Source of the DNA: Cordilura impudica
Lineage: Eukaryota; Arthropoda; Insecta; Diptera; Scathophagidae
DNA length: 64,000 nucleotides
NCBI GenBank assembly: GCA_963682025.1
Contig: OY821518.1
Span: 30,293,991 to 30,357,990, forward strand
Reading direction: 5' to 3'
Below the pieces are notes generated by a model, which was not told the DNA's origin, made no database searches, and was given only the letters and a program-made list of their open reading frames with translations. Positions 32,857 to 45,479 of this stretch are shown one piece after another (positions within the stretch are counted from its first letter, which is position 1; each line of letters begins with the position of its first letter). The position numbers and the translations under genes were made by a program.

Positions 32857-33625
32857 AAACAAGGAAAAAAATTATAGTCGATCTAGACCGACTATACGAT
32901 ACCCTATACCATGCGTTTAGAGACGCTATCTCTTAGGCCCAACTAATTACATATTTAAAATAACCATAAACCAAATTTGAGTGGCATTGTTAATATATTT
33001 TTTTCCTATGAATATGAAAAAGTTCATATCGGATGCTATATTTATATGAGGACTAAGTCGAAAATGGACCGATCCTGAGCATATATGGAAAGGTCACTTA
33101 TTTTTTTCAAAAACATATAAAAACCAAATTTGAGAAAAATCTGTGGAATATTTTTGTTTTTTTTTATAGATTTTGAAGACTAACTAAGACTAACAATTAT
33201 CCTATAGGGTTTATTTTTGGACTACTGATTAATGTATGTTATAAACACACTCAAACCCAATTTGTGATAATTTGATTATATGGCAATTTAAGTCGCTTTC
33301 ATAGCTGTCATTTATATGGGGACTATGCTTGAACATGTACCGATTTTCGGCAATTTCAATAGCGTTCATACTATGGCTGATAGAAACTTACATACCAAAT
33401 TTCATCAAAATATGTTTACATTTGCGACCTGTAATTTGATTACAAGGTTTACATGGACACACAGACGGACGGACAGACGGACGTCGCTAAATCGACTCAG
33501 AAAGTGATTCTGAATCGATCGGTATAATAAAAGGTGGGTCTAGGTCAAATATTTTTGGTAGTTACAAACATCAGCACAAAGTCATTATACCCTGACCACA
33601 TAGTAAATAGTATAGGCTATAAATA
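32857..33625 (-). mobile_element. CCGTCC-bearing TIR repeat, copy R1
   Basis: Family features: one end ATACCCTATACCACTATGTG, an internal run of CCGTCC units before TGTGTGTCCATGTAAA, and the other end TGGTATAGGGTATCGTATAG followed by the palindrome AGTCGGTCTAGACCGACT. ATACCCTATACC and GGTATAGGGTAT make inverted ends. No transposase is encoded. Related 60-100-codon ORFs recur in all copies but are interrupted and unlike any known protein. Confidence 0.7.
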
Positions 33626-33749
33626 TCAATATAATGTTCGTATACAAAAATCCCCGTTTAAAAGAGTTCCGTTTAGTTGCGGTACCCTTTTAACCAGAGT
33701 TCAGAAAAAAACACACACTGAATAAAAAACTCGTACATATATGTAAACA

Positions 33750-34358
33750 AACATAACTTAGACCAACACACACATATTTTTATTTTCATATCAATTATGT
33801 TTGTTTTTAAATTTTCTTCGGTGCCCAACACAACCATGACTGTGTTCGTTTTAATATTTCGTTATTTACACGAACATTTTTGTATCACGTACTTTTTGTT
33901 TCAATCACACATAAAGCACACATTTTTGAGTGTTGCTTTATTTGAAGTTCATGTTCTAGTACGTGTACTGAAAAAAAAAAACAGAACATGTACAATAAAC
34001 AGGTTCGAGTTCAGTTATATTTTAAACACGGCTTGTTTAAAATATGTTCTGTTTTTTCTTACTACACGAGCCACAACACGACTTAAAATATAACTGAACT
34101 CGAACCTGTTTATTGTACATGTTCTGTTTTTTTTTTCAGTACACGTACTAGAACATGAACTTCAAATAAAGCAACACTCAAAAATGTGTGCTTTATGTGT
34201 GATTGAAACAAAAAGTACGTGATACAAAAATGTTCGTGTAAATAACGAAATATTAAAACGAACACAGTCATGGTTGTGTTGGGCACCGTAGAAAATTTAG
34301 AAACGCACATAATTGATATGAAGATAAAGATATGTGTTGGCTGCTTTTGAACAGAACA
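33750..34358. repeat. Foldback element with ~275-bp arms
   Basis: Arms of about 33750-34025 and 34083-34358 mirror each other (coordinate sum about 68107) almost perfectly over a ~57-bp loop. The paired ORFs at 33797-34093 (+) and 34110-34310 (-) are the same sequence read from each arm and not genes. Confidence 0.85.
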
Positions 34359-34568
34359 TTGTGTGTTTCATGTGTGTATTTTCTGAACCTTGCTTTTAAC
34401 TGAATTAAAAAATAAGAACCCTTTTCGGAAATCACTTACAAAACTGTAGGTTAATTGTTATTTTAAAATTTCCACAAATGTTAATTGGTACATCCAAAAT
34501 AAAAGTATGTGGCAACCCTAAAAATCATGTTTTTATTGATTCTTCACGTGTTCAGTGCATTTTATTTT

Positions 34569-35318
34569 TATACCCTATACCCCTATGTGGTTTGGGTATA
34601 ATGACTTTGTGCTGCTGTTTGTAACAACCAAAAATATTTGACCCAGACCCATCTTTAATTATACCGATCGAATCAGAATCACTGTTTGAGTTGATTTAAC
34701 AATGACCGTCCGTCCGTCCGTCCGTCCGTCTGTGTGTCCATGTAAACCTTGTAAGCAAACTGTAGGTCGCAAATATGAATATATTTTGATGAACGCTATT
34801 GGCATTGGTGAAATTCGGTCCATGTTCAGACCTAGCCCCCATACAAATTACCCCTATGAAATCGACATAAATGGCCATAAGATCCAAATTGTCATATAGA
34901 TCTTACTCAAATTGGGTTTGTATGCGTTCATAACATCCATTAATGACTAGTCCAAAAATGATCCCTTTGGCCACATACAGAGCTGCTTCCCGATATTCAC
35001 TTAAATCTATTAAAAACAAAAATATTGCACTGATTCTTCTCAAATTTTGTTTGTATATGTTTTTGCAAAATACAAGAGACGTTACCAACCATGGTCAGGA
35101 TCGGTCCATTTTTGGATCTAGTCCCCATATAGATATAGCATCCGATATGAACTTTTTCATATCTGCAGCCAAAAAAATTAATAAAAATCCCACTCAAATT
35201 TGGTTTTTGCTTATTTTCTATGTCCAGTTAGTTGGGCCTAAGAGATAGGGTTTCCAAACGCATGGTATTGGGTATCGTATAGTCGGTCTAGACCGACTAT
35301 AATTTTCTTACTTGTTTT
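34569..35318 (+). mobile_element. CCGTCC-bearing TIR repeat, copy R2
   Basis: Full-length copy in inverted orientation to R1, complete with the AGTCGGTCTAGACCGACT end. Confidence 0.75.
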
Positions 35319-35462
35319 ATTGATCCATGCTACTTAATTAAACGAGTTTCTTTTAATTTCGTTAGTGAATCAATCAACAGAGTATCGTTTAAATGTTTTT
35401 CCCGCTTAATTGCTGCGAAAACTATGAATTTTAGGAAAATCAAATAAGAGGAAATTACTGTA

Positions 35463-36332
35463 TTGAATTATTATTTTTTTCCATGTGTACAAATTCACTG
35501 AGATCGTTACATTTTGTGGCTCTAATAAAAATACTGAACAATGTGGCCCCTTGAAACTTAAAATATATGTTTTCCAATGTTGCCACTTTTCACCGTCCTA
35601 GTAGTTCAGAACATTCGGAAAATCGATTTTTTACTCATATCGGTAGTAAAAGTCAAGTGAAACCTCTACGAATTTTTTAAGACCAAAGAAAAAAAAAAAC
35701 AAATAAATATACAAAAATAAACTTGTTATTCAAACCAAAAAAGTTAATTTTGCGCCACCCTGTAATAAAATGTCGTCGAATATATTTGACTCCAACATAA
35801 GATAATATGTTGATAATCATCACGTGCTTTACAATGTCTTAACATGTTATAGACCTAAATTTAAGAAAGCTTTAATTATGTATATGTTTTTTTTTGTCAT
35901 TTATATTATATAATAATATTTCTCGCTCGCTGTCATTAAAAATGCATTCCATAAAAAAATAAAATAATTAAATATACAAAAATTAATTTAATTATTAGTT
36001 GCAACACAAAAGCTTTAAACATTAATTAACATAAGCTTAAGAAAAAAAAAACATAAAGTCGGTGAAGACAAATTTATATTGTTTAAATCATTTCTGAGAA
36101 AGATACCTTACAATCATTATTAATTGTATGGTTCAGGTAACCGATGCCTCACCTAAAATTTAAAAGGTCACATTGATTTTAAAGTAGCGGAGTTCTAATT
36201 TTAATCTGAATTAAAACAAATATATAAAAATATTTGATTAAATCGATCTAAGTACATATACGAAAAATACAACAAAGCAATAATTTTATTCAAATGTTGA
36301 ATTGTATGTTAAATATTGCGGTTTCGATGAAT
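35463..36332. other. Unannotated AT-rich DNA
   Basis: No gene, array or terminal repeat recognised. Confidence 0.4.
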
Positions 36333-36570
36333 TTCTAAACATTTCTTAACAGCTGAACTTCACTTGCAAGGAATGTATGCAGACTGGGAAGTCTTCAAAT
36401 GCGTTGAAACTGGGACATGTGGTAGAGTAGGCAAAACAATTGATTCCAAATTTATACTTACCAACCTAATCGGGTATTTTATGTCATTTTTTGTTTTTTC
36501 TTCTTAATTTCAATTCAGAAACTGTCAAAATTTTTTAGAATTATTGCTTTCTGGTACGAAAATAATTTTG

Positions 36571-37875
36571 CCTGGTTTTCACTATGTCATATAAACTGCC
36601 AACAAACAATAGCCTCAACTGACATTACATCTTATAAACGTTTGCATTACATCTTATGCCTGGTTTTCACTATGTCATACAAAGGGACAAAAAAACAATT
36701 GTCTCAACTGACATCTCGTAATTATACCCTATACCACTATGTGGTTTGGGTATAATGACTTTGTGCTGCTGTTTGTAACAACCAAAAATATTTGACCTAG
36801 ACCCATCTTTAATTATACCGATCGAATCAAAATCACTTTCTGAGTTGATTTAACAATGTCCGTCCATACGTCCGTCCGTCTGTGTGTCCATGTAAAGCTT
36901 GTAATCAAACTGCAGGTCGCAAATATGAATATATTTTGATGAAATTTGGTATATAAGCTTTTATCGGCCATGGGATGAACGCTATTGAAATTGGTGAGAA
37001 TCGGTCCATGTTCAGACCTAGCCCCCATACAAATTACCCATATGAAATTGCCATAAGATCCAAATTGTCATACAGATCTTACTCAAATTGGGTTTGCATG
37101 CGTTCATTACATCCACTAATGAGTAGTCCAGAAATGATCCCTTTGACCCCATATAGAGCTGCTTCCCGATCTTCACTTAAATCTATTAAAAAACAAAAAT
37201 ATTGCACTGATTCTTCTCAAATTTTGTTTGTACATATTTTTGCAAAATACAAGAGACTTTACCAAACATGATCAGGATCGGTCCATTTTTGGACCTAGTC
37301 CCTTTATAGATATAGCATCCGATATGAACTTTTTCATATCTGCAGCCAAAAAAATTAATAAAAATCCCACTCAAATTTGGTTTTTGCTTATTTTCTATGT
37401 CCAGTTAGTTGGGCCTAAGAGATAGGGTTTCTATACGCATGGTATAGGGTATCGTATAGTCGGTCTAGACCGACTATAATTTTCTTACTTGTTTTTATTA
37501 ATTACGTTTGCATTACATCTTATAAACTAACAAAAAATCCAGCTGTCAAACAAAAACAAATTGCCAACATGTTGGCATTTTCATTTTTGATGTCAAAAGT
37601 TGCCAGGGGGTTGGAAATGATAACACATTACAAGCCGTTTTTATACAACTGACAATAATTGAATTGGAAATGACATAGTGAAAACCGGCATTATACACTA
37701 ACAAAAAATCCGGCTGTCAAACAACAACAAATTACCTACATGTTGGCAACTTAATTTTAGATATCAAATGTTGCCAGGGATTGCAAATTACACGATATTA
37801 CAACCCGTTTTCATATAACTGACAATAATTAACAACAATTGATATTGAAAAAAAATGACATGGTGAAAACCACAC
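36571..37875. mobile_element. Nested MITEs (GCCTGGTTTTCACTATGTCAT family) hosting repeat R3
   Basis: GCCTGGTTTTCACTATGTCAT occurs at 36571 and again at 36658. Its complement occurs near 37670-37690 and, diverged, near 37855-37875, giving an outer and an inner inverted pair. Copy R3 of the CCGTCC repeat (36722-37494) is inserted in the middle. Confidence 0.65.
36722..37494 (+). mobile_element. CCGTCC-bearing TIR repeat, copy R3
   Basis: Full length, from ATACCCTATACCACTATGTG to the GTCGGTCTAGACCGAC palindrome and CTTACTTGTTT. Confidence 0.75.
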
Positions 37876-37900
37876 ATTAGAAGATATCTAGCCTACAACA

Positions 37901-38402
37901 ACATGTTCAGTCCTAGCCCCCATACAAATGACCCCTATGAAATCGACATAAATTGCCATAAGATCCAAATCGTCGTAAAGCTCTTAGTCAAATTGGGTTT
38001 GTATGTGTTTATTACATCCATTAATGATCCCTATGGGACAACTCTTAGTCATAGGCCCCATATAGAGCTGCTTCCCGATCTTCAGTTAAATCTATCAAAA
38101 AACAAAAATATTGCACTGATTCAACTCAAATTTTGTTTGTATTTATTTTTGCAAAATACAAGAGACTTTACCAGCCATGGTCAGGATCTGCCCATTTTTG
38201 GACCTAGTCCCCATATAGACATAGCATCCGATATGAACTTTTTCATATCTGCAGCCAAAAAAATTAATAAATATGCCACTCAAATTTGGTTTATGCTTAT
38301 TTTCTATATCCAATTAGTTGGACCGAAGAGATAGGGTCACTAAACCATGGTATAGGATATCGTATAGTCGGTCCAGACCGACTATAATTTTCTTACTTGT
38401 TT
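37901..38402 (+). mobile_element. CCGTCC-bearing TIR repeat, 5'-truncated copy R4
   Basis: It lacks the CCGT array and the first terminus, starting at the ATGTTCAGTCCTAGCCCCC segment. The 3' palindrome is present with one change (GTCCAGAC). Confidence 0.7.
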
Positions 38403-38650
38403 ATATTAAATATGTAGCGAATTGTTTTTACAAACAGCTCTTTTTAACATTTCCGTATAATGAGAATCACCAGGTGCTCTTTTAAATCTAATCTATGTTG
38501 TCTTGAAATCTGAGTGCACAGATTGTTCGCTTCACAGTCCCAAACTGGAATTGGTTTTAGAACAAAATTCAAGTACATGAAAAAAAAACCGCATGCATCT
38601 TTGGGGTAACCGTCATTTTGTTACTTGTTAATGCACAAAATTTAAGGTCT

Positions 38651-39330
38651 TTTTATACTCTATACAACTATGTGTGACCTGGACCCATCTTTTATTATAC
38701 TGATCGACTCAGAATCACTTTCTGAGTCGTTTTAGCGATGTCCGTCTGTCCGTGTGTCCATGTAAACATTGTAATCAAACTACAGATCGCAAATAGGAAT
38801 ATATTTTGATGAAATTTGGTGCATAAGCTACTATCAGCCATAGGATGAATGCTATTGAAATTGGTGAAATTCGGTTCATGTCCCCATACAAATGACCCAT
38901 ATGAGACCGACTTAAATTGCCATAATATCCAAATTATCATATAGATCTCGGTCAAATTGGGTTTTATCTGTTTATTACAATCATTTATCAGTGGTTCAAA
39001 AAATAAACCAATTCTTAGTCATAGCCCCCATATGAAGCTGATTCCCGATATTCACTTAAATGTATCAAAAAACAAAAATATTGCACAGATTTTTCTCAAA
39101 TTTTGTTTGTATATATTTTTTCAAAATATAAGTGACTTTGCCAAATATGGTCAGGGTCGGTCCATTTTTCGACGTAGTCCCCATATATATACGGCACCCG
39201 ATATGAACTTTTTCATATCTGCAGCCAAAAAAATTAATAACAATGCCACTCAAATTTGGTTTATGCTTATTTCTATATCTAATTAGTTGGACCTAAGAGA
39301 TTAGGTCTTTTAACGCATGGTATAGGGTTT
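38651..39330 (+). mobile_element. CCGTCC-bearing TIR repeat, diverged copy R5
   Basis: It is clearly related across its length but more degenerate, and ends at GCATGGTATAGGG without the terminal palindrome. Confidence 0.65.
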
Positions 39331-39544
39331 TTAGAGATTTCAATATACTTCGCTGCATTCATATCCAACTTTTCTCTAAAACGAGAACTTACTTGCTGTA
39401 AGTTAAACTTTTTCAATACGTCAGAGAAAAAAAAATATTTGGTAGGAATAATTTCCACAAAAAACCAAAATTTTTCAAAAGTTTTCGAGAATAATATCCA
39501 TTAAAAGTTCCTCGCGTTATTTCCTTTTAAACGTTGCAAGACTT

Positions 39545-39740
39545 AAGGCCAAGTTAGCCACACGTTGTTAAAATGTAACTGTTTACAAATGTCACGTACA
39601 AAGGTAGCAAAAATCTGTTTTCAACAGGTTGGGACGTTGGACGTGACTGTTCAGTTTGGTAACTGTTGCTTTTCATGAATGCTTTTCATGTAACAAAAAA
39701 AAAAAAGCAGCTGACACGTTAGGTTACGGTTAGGAAAACC
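39545..39740 (+). mobile_element. Fragment of AAGGCCWAGTTAGCCAC MITE
   Basis: It shares AAGGCCAAGTTAGCCACACG and the CAGCTGACACGT segment with the complete copy at 43072-43373 but has lost the right end. Confidence 0.6.
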
Positions 39741-39763
39741 GTTCCAACGATTTTTGATGTGTA

Positions 39764-39999
39764 AACATCTATACGCGCAGGGGGGTAAATTTCTAATTCA
39801 CAAAACAATCACAAAAACAGCGTAATATGTGAGCGTAAGATCTTACGCGTAACATGTGAGCATTAAGACAAATCGGTGTGACATGATTGTTTGGTGAAAA
39901 AATTATGATATGTAATAACCTTTTTGTCGCTGTTTTCTGCATTTTATTTATTACCAGATGTTTACACATCTCCCCTGATCGGACTCACATGATTTTTTT
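39764..39999 (+). mobile_element. Short GATGTGTAAACATC element without minisatellite (copy D2)
   Basis: A 236-bp copy with both inverted termini and no internal array, directly followed by the array-bearing copy D3. Comparison shows that the minisatellite is an optional internal expansion. Confidence 0.75.
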
Positions 40000-40008
40000 T
40001 TTCTGTTT

Positions 40009-41330
40009 TTGATGTGTAAACATCTATACGCGCAGGGAGGTAAATTTCAAAAACAGCGTAACATGTAAGCGTAACATGTGAGCGTAACATGTGAGTCGTA
40101 AGACAAAATGTGATTGTATTGGTGAAAAAATTATGATATTATGATAACCTGTTTGAAAATTAAAAATTAAAAATAAAAAATGAAAAAAAAAATGAAAAAT
40201 AAAAAATGAAAGATGAAAAATGAAAAAAAAAAATGAAACATTAAAAATGAAAAACGAAAAATTAAAAATGAAAAATAAAAAATGAAAAATCAAAAATAAA
40301 AAATGAAAAATAAAAAATAAAAAATGAAAAATAAAAAATGAAAAATAAAAAATGAAATATGAAAAATAAAAAATGAAAAATAAAGAATGAAAAATGAAAA
40401 ACGAAAAATTAAAAATGAATAATGAAAAATAAAAAATGAAAAATAAAAAATGAAAAATGAAAAATAAAAAATGAAAAATAAAAAATGTAAAATAAAAAAT
40501 AATAAATGAAAAACGAAAAATGAAAAAAAAAACATTAAAAATGAAAAATAAAAAATTAAGAATAAAAATGAAAAATGAAAAATAAAAAATTAAAAATGAA
40601 AAATGAAAAATAAAAAATGAAAAACGAAAAATGAAAAATAAAAAATTAAAAATGAAAAACGAAAAATGAAAAATAAAAAATGAAAAACGAAAAATGACAA
40701 ATGAAAAAAAAACATTAAAAATGAAAAATAAAAAATTAAGAATAAAAATGAAAAATAAAAAATGAAAAATTAAAAATAATAAATAAAAAATGAAAAATGA
40801 AAAATTAAAAAAAAATAAAAAGGAAAAATGAAAAATAAAAAATGAATAATAAACAATTAAAACTAAAAAATTAAAAATAAAAAATGAAACACGAAAAATA
40901 AGAAATGAAAAATGAAAACTAAAATTAAAAATGAGTAATGAAAAATAAAAATTGAAAAATGAAAAATAAAAAATTAAATATAAAAAATGAAAAATAAAAA
41001 TGAAAATTGAAAAATATAAAAAGAAAAATAAAAATTGGAAAATGAAAAATTAAAAATTAAGAATAAAAATTGAAAAATTAAAAAAAAAAATGAAAAATGA
41101 AAAAATTAAAAACGAAAAATTAAAAACGAAAAATTAAAAATAAAAAACGAAAAATTAAAAATTAACCGGTTAAAATAATAAATAATAATAAATATTTTTA
41201 TATTAACAAAGCCCCTGCAGTTGATTGCTATAAGTGATACGCTTTCTGTTTGGTTTTAAGAAAGTGCTATAAAAAAATCTTTAACTACTAGATGTTTACG
41301 CATCTCCCCTGCGATCGGACTCACATGATT
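40009..41330 (+). mobile_element. Minisatellite-bearing GATGTGTAAACATC element (copy D3)
   Basis: It has the same termini and flank as D1, with about 1.0 kb of AAAAATGAAAAAT array (40157-41165). Confidence 0.75.
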
Positions 41331-41510
41331 TTTTTTCTCAATAGGCTTTATTGAGTACTTTCAAAAAAAGATCGCCAAAAAAATATATAAAAAAGTAAGA
41401 AATATAACACAAATACAAAAATTGCAAAAAAAAATTGTTTGGCTTAGCGAAAAGTCGCTCGAATCACTCAAATCGCCATATTTCTAATACTCCGTTAGCG
41501 ATTTTTTTTT

Positions 41511-41883
41511 AATACAAAAGTGACACAACTCAAAATTTTCCAAAATTGACTTTATTCCATAAATTTATTCATAATACACATTACTAACTACTGCAAAAAT
41601 TTATTTCTCATAACTAACTTTTTTAGCAGGAAAAATGGGGCACAACTTGATATAATATCACTAGCCAAATGAAAAAATTTCAGTCAGAGGGTCATAACTT
41701 AAAATTATATTTTATTTTCACAAACACAATATATATTACAAAAAAGTATAGCAAAACTTTCCTCAAAATGGATATTTTTCATAATAAAACTTAATTTTTT
41801 TAAATAGTACAATAATTTTTACATATACAGTTTTTTACCTCTCCTGAATATTTGAAAATTTTGAGTTGTGTCACTTTTGTATT
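41511..41883. mobile_element. MITE with 30-bp perfect inverted termini
   Basis: Left 41511-41540 opens AATACAAAAGTGACACAACT, and right 41854-41883 is its exact complement. The unit is 373 bp and non-coding. Confidence 0.8.
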
Positions 41884-43071
41884 TAAGGTGCGACATTATG
41901 CGTACTGGGAGAAAAAGCACATAATAATTCATACTTTGTGTCATAGAGGGCATGCAATAAACAGAAATACACAAAATTGTAGTGCCATTATCAACAAACT
42001 TTTTTCCAAATCAAATCTTAAATGTAATTTATGACCCAACAAAAAAAAATAAAAAATAGAAGATAAAATTTTGAAAAATACCGAAACTGACTTAAGTCGA
42101 CAAATTTAAAATTTTAAAGGTTAGCCGGTGCAAAGAAAGTAGTGGCTCAAAAAATATAAAAAAAAAAACTGGTTACTTGATAGTTATTGTCTAATTGTAC
42201 TTAAAAAAATAAACCTTTATTTTCGTTTTAATGTCATAAAACCTTAATAAAATTAAAACAAGTGTTTATTATATTTTTTTTTACAAGCATGTAGTTATAC
42301 TTTCATTGACCTTGCTACTTAATTGTGGCTCTGTAGCTGTCATATAGAGAACTTACACACCATTGAAAAACTCTATAGAATTAAATTTATATTTTAATTT
42401 AAACTCTGTACCATTTACACAATTTTTCCGATTTAAAAAATCCGATAACTCTTCCATTACAAGAGTAGTTTGTTTGTCAGTCTAATGAAAATAACATTAA
42501 ACTTGAAAACGAAAATGAAATATAACAAATACGGAATATAAGGTGGTTGCCATTAAGAGCCACCATTTAAAATACAACTGCTATTTTTTTTGACATTTAA
42601 GTGTGAATAGAAATAAGAAACCCTTTTACGCTTATACTAATATCTGGACTTATTTCACAAATGTAAACAAAATATTTTAAAAAGTAAACAATTTGATAAA
42701 TTTAATACTAAACTATTGCAACAAACACACTGAATTTTTAAAATTGTTAGATGTGTCTTCATATTTTTGGGCATATCTTGGCACAATATTGCCCGATTTA
42801 CCCCATTTTCAATAGCAACCTGCTCGAAATAATGACAAACAAGGCTATCATAACTTTAACCAGGTAAATAGTTTATTTTGTGTGTGATTTCAACAGACAG
42901 ACGGACAGACGGACATCGCTATATATACTCGAGTTGTTATAAAGATTAAGTATATATATACTTTATGGAGTCGCAAATACAATCTTCGATGCGTTACATA
43001 TATACCCTCTGCACAGTGGTTTGAAGGGTATAAAAACTACACGGTTAATGAATATAAAACAATATTAACTG
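41884..43071. other. Unannotated DNA with a second GACAGACGGACA-type repeat
   Basis: Around 42890-43035 a segment with GACAGACGGACAGACGGACA and a closing GGGTATAAAAAC resembles that at about 47150-47300. No gene is seen elsewhere in the stretch. Confidence 0.45.
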
Positions 43072-43373
43072 AAGGCCTAGTTAGCCACTCGTTGTTAAAA
43101 TGTATCTGTACCGTAAATGTAACGTTGGTATTTGGTGCAATTATAGAACGTAAAAAACGAACCAGCATGTTGCTGTGTAAAATTAACTAAACTTTATCAG
43201 CTGTTCACAAATGTCACGTACAAACGTAGCAAAAATCTATTTTCAACAGATTGGGACGTTCCGGTTACGTGACAGTTGACTTCGGTAACTGCTCTAAATG
43301 CTTTTTCATGTAACAAAAAAAAAAAAAACAGCTGACACGTTTGGTTAAGGTTACGTGTGGCTAACTAGGCCTT
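43072..43373. mobile_element. MITE with AAGGCCTAGTTAGCCAC termini
   Basis: AAGGCCTAGTTAGCCACTCG at the left and GTGTGGCTAACTAGGCCTT at the right form inverted ends of a 302-bp non-coding unit. Confidence 0.75.
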
Positions 43374-43696
43374 GAAGCAACGTTTTAGGCAGCGAAAATG
43401 ATGATGTTGCCTGAATTATTTTTGGCGCCACACAAATTGTTAAAAAATATGGTTTTGCCTTAAAAATTTTATGGGCGTGTATTTCTCGAAATGAAGACTT
43501 CGCTTGGCCGCCATGGCCTTGCGTTTTAATCCGTTAGTATTCTTTCTTTGGTGATAAGTTAGAGATAAAGTCTATTTTCAAGTACGAAGTGAGATCGAAA
43601 TTATCTTAACAAACTCTTAATTTTTTCAACAAATTTATCTTAAAAAAAAAAAAATATTTCAGTTATTATGTTTAATGGCAACCCTATTCATTTGTT

Positions 43697-44475
43697 GTGA
43701 GTTTGATTAAAATGAGTAACGAAATAAAAGTATGTGCTAAAATTATTAATTATTTTCAGCAAAATCCAACCTGCTCTTACAAAAAGTTGGCCAAAGAATC
43801 AAAGATCTGCCATCTAACTGTTGCCAATGTTATTAGAAACTATCAGGAGAATTTGATTATTTATAGGAAAGGTGGTTCGGGAAGAAGGAAAGGTCCAAAT
43901 GATGTCTTTAAGGGCTAGAAAATTGGGAGCATATTAAAAAGAGCTTCCACCACATCCGGTAGAAAAGCAGCGCGGTTAGCTCAGTGCTCGGACTAATTGG
44001 TGCGAAAACTTGACGCTACATAAAATTTTTGGGGCCAAAAACAGAGCACGAAAATTGAAATAATGTGTCATAAAAACATATTCCTGCTGCATAATGGACA
44101 ACGAAACGTATGTACTAGCAGATTTTTCGCAGCTTCCGGGTTAAAAGCTTTATGTTGCTAATGCCCGAGGGAATATCGAAGAAGTTCTTAGGACTCAAAA
44201 GAAAACGAAATTTCCAAAAAAAATTTTTGGTATGGCAAGCCATATACAGTTGCGCCATACTTCCTGTCATAAGCCAACACAATATATGCAAATATTTTTG
44301 GCCCGATTTTGGCATCCTGACACTATGGTAAGATAGCTCTTAAGCTGTACAAGAACAATAACGTAATTTTGTACCATAGCTTAGACCAGTGGAGAGATAT
44401 TGGGGTCTTGTGAAAAGGGAGTTGAAGAGCACCAAAAAGGTGTCTCAAAATGTGAAAGATTTTAAACGGGGATAG
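43697..44475 (+). pseudogene. Tc1/mariner-type transposase remnant
   Basis: An N-terminal frame (43697-43918) contains the DNA-binding HTH pattern YKKLAKESKICHLTVANVI and the GSGRRKGPNDV linker. After a deletion, the catalytic-domain pieces DNETYVLADFSQLPG and RTQKKTKFPKK (about 44095-44225) and a degraded C-terminal region with stops follow. It is not functional. Confidence 0.75.
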
Positions 44476-44601
44476 TCTACCTGTCCAAAAAAAATAAAAT
44501 CATGAGTTCATAAGTATAAGAAATATCCTTTTTTGTAATAATATCATTTCAATTAAATAAAAAAAACTATAGGTTCATTACATTGTATGTATGTTAAGAT
44601 T

Positions 44602-45422
44602 TTTATACCCTATACCACTACGTGGTTTGGGTATAATGACTTTGTGCTGCTGTTTGTAACTACCAAAAATATTTGACCTAGACCCATCTTTAATTATACC
44701 GATCGAATCAGAATCACTATCTGATTCGATTTAACGATGTCCGTCCGTCCGTCCGTCCGTCCGTCCGTCCGTCCGTCCGTCTGTGTGTCCATGTAAAGCT
44801 TGTAATCAAACTGCAGGTCGCAAATATGAATATATTTTGATGAAATTTGATATATAAGCTTTTATCGGCCATAGGATGAACGCTATTGAAATCGGTGAGA
44901 ATCGGTCCATGTTCAGACCTAGCCCCCATACAAATGACCCCTATGAAATCGACTTAAATTGCCATAAGATCCAAATTATCAAATAAATGTTAGTCAAATT
45001 GGGTTTATATGTGTTTATTACATCCACTAATTAGTACTCCAAAAATTATCCCCATGGGACAGCTCTTAGTCATATGCCCCATATAGAGCTGCTTCCCGAT
45101 CTTCACTTAAATCTATCAAAAAACTAAAATATTGCACTGATTCCTCTCAAATTTTGTTGGTATATATTTTTGCAAAATACAAGAGACCTTACTAAACATG
45201 GTCAGGATCGGTCCATTTTTGGGCCTAGTCCCCATATAAACAGCATCCGATATGAACTTTTTCATATCTGCAGACCAAAAAATTTATAAAAATCCCACTC
45301 AAATTTGGTTTATGCTTATTTTCTATGTCCAGTTAGGTGGGCCTATGGGGTAGGGTCTCTAAACGCATGGTATAGGGTATCTTATAGTCGGTCTAGACCG
45401 ACTATAATTTTCTTACTTGTTT
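44602..45422 (+). mobile_element. CCGTCC-bearing TIR repeat, copy R6
   Basis: Full length, with the longest CCGT run of the internal copies (44740-44780). Confidence 0.75.
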
Positions 45423-45479
45423 CGATCTCAGTTAAGGAAATGCACTTTAAAAAAAATGTGCTTATTTGGGGATTATAGT

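Larger units (their letters stand above)
32785..35460. mobile_element. pogo/Tigger-type terminal repeat pair enclosing nested repeats
   Basis: The left end CAGTAGTTTCCGCTTAATTG (32785) and the right end GAGGAAATTACTG (35460) form an imperfect inverted pair, with TA on both outer sides. CCGCTTAATT recurs inside both ends. The interior is filled by two oppositely oriented copies of the CCGTCC-bearing repeat and a foldback, and no pogo transposase frame is left. Confidence 0.6.

Noticed and set aside
33797..34310. Two convergent related genes
   Set aside because: They are the same sequence in the two arms of a foldback, with no domain.
36813..37028. Recurring 60-100-codon ORFs in the CCGTCC repeats as a conserved protein family
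   Set aside because: Frames break differently in each copy, the Arg/Thr/Asp run is simply the CCGT array translated, and both strands yield similar ORFs.
38420..38640. Possible coding fragment on the minus strand between repeats R4 and R5
   Set aside because: Short coding-like stretches occur in different frames with stops between; not enough to assign a family.
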